Shown: positions 41,793 through 42,629 of the stretch, one piece after another | Layout of the letters: every line of letters starts with the position of its first letter | Numbering within the stretch: position 1 is the first letter of the stretch | NCBI GenBank assembly: GCA_003665825.1 | Contig: QPFY01000038.1 | Location: 1 to 42,629 of the forward strand | Reading direction: 5' to 3' | Length of the DNA stretch: 42,629 bases | DNA from: Microbotryum silenes-acaulis | Lineage: Eukaryota > Basidiomycota > Microbotryomycetes > Microbotryales > Microbotryaceae | Position numbers and translations under genes: made by a program | The notes under the pieces: generated by a model | The model's database searches: none | Told to the model about the DNA's origin: nothing | What the model saw: the letters and a program-made list of their open reading frames with translations, nothing else

Positions 41793-42629
41793 TCAACGAT
41801 TTGTCCCACAACGATAATGTCGATCACACCCCAAGTTCTTTCTTTGCACAATTTACACGTTAGTGACGCTCGACACTTAGTATTAGGACGCTCGCCCCAA
41901 GTTTTGTACTGGACATAATGGAAGTAATGAACATGGTCTGCTTCTCCGGTATCAGACGTGAGGCGCCTTCTCACGACGAGCACTTGGATGAGATGGCGAG
42001 ATTCACATGATGGCGACGTAGTTGTGCATCAAGGTTAACCTCTGGTGTCCTATCTTGACGCTGTTTAGCCAGATGGTCAACGTGCGCGATCGTTTGCCTC
42101 GGCGTTGCAGCCCCTGGCCGCCGCGCGTGGCACATTCGGCTCGACCCAGCGTTTGCCCCACGGTAATAACAGATCAGCACGCTCACGGGCTATATCCTGA
42201 TATATAAGAAGGTGTAACGGTTTTCTTGTTTCGGCAGTTCCACAGTCTCTGAGGTTTGAGCCAGGCGTCGCAGGGTATCTGGCCACCAGCTTCTTGAATC
42301 GGATGCCTTGACCCGGCCGCTCGAAGCCTCGAATCAAAGTTCCGGAATCTGGCCTCATGATCTTGGCGATTCCTTCCTTTCATTTTGGCTTGGTGGAGTG
42401 AAGGACAAAAAGAATGACTATGGTGACCCAGATAGAGAAATTATACCTTTTACCGTAGGGGATGTTGAATGGTGACTGGGAGGATAACCGCCGCACTCTG
42501 TGCAGTGCCATTTGATTTCCATCTGGCGCCGCCGCGCCGGTCATCATTAATAGGCTGCACGTGTGGCCGGTGCAGGACCTATTTGGTGAGGCTGGGGCTC
42601 TTTGTGGTTTTGAAACGGATGAATGAAAA
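41793..42629. other. 3' flank, no gene seen
   Basis: About 840 bases after the membrane protein. Short frames on both strands lack motifs and splice support. A gene starting beyond the window cannot be excluded. Confidence 0.4.

Overview
The window is nuclear DNA of a GC-rich, intron-dense fungus, most likely a basidiomycete and perhaps a red-yeast relative in the Microbotryomycetes (inference from gene style; no taxonomic marker was tested). Genes carry many short GT-AG introns of about 40-190 bp. I rebuilt gene models by matching reading phase across splice sites and by conserved family motifs.

Layout. 1-5 kb: a pterin-4a-carbinolamine dehydratase, a small cruciform/mismatch-DNA-recognition-like protein whose start codon is split by an intron, and a broken acyl-protein thioesterase. 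5-8 kb: a Cti6-like PHD-finger chromatin protein with several reading-frame breaks. 8.6-16 kb: intact mitochondrial cytochrome c peroxidase, twinfilin and mitochondrial IF-2. 16.2-25.8 kb: an FBXO21-like F-box gene on the minus strand, with a 7.65-kb Ty1/copia element on the plus strand inside one of its introns. 26-32.3 kb (all minus): cap-binding subunit Cbc2, a possible mitochondrial-DNA insertion, an atypical SDR-like NAD(P)-binding protein, a secreted CHRD-domain protein and an Alba-type RNase P/MRP subunit. 33-37.4 kb: decayed repeat ORFs and two poorly recognised genes. 37.9-41.8 kb: ERG28 in seven tiny exons, a CUE/AlkB/GRF dioxygenase, and an uncharacterised single-span membrane protein.

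The most unusual structure is the copia insertion. Two identical 215-bp LTRs and one 5-bp target duplication (AATAT) bound it, so it probably integrated as one piece. Inside, the order is LTR, PBS, antisense RNase H end, sense gag, antisense LTR plus RNase H end, PBS, sense gag-pol with the reverse-transcriptase palm deleted, RNase H, LTR. The junctions show microhomology and keep the last bases of U5 next to the primer-binding site, which suggests template switching during reverse transcription. A full-length transcript could fold into long hairpins. In the host gene the element sits only 16 nt from the 3' splice site, and its antisense LTR offers a branch-point-like CTAAC.

A second theme is apparent single-base frame breaks, several in short homopolymers, in the Cti6, Cbc2, RNase P subunit, thioesterase and F-box genes, while neighbouring genes are clean. 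Residual consensus errors or real decay could both explain this. Only reads or a second assembly can decide.
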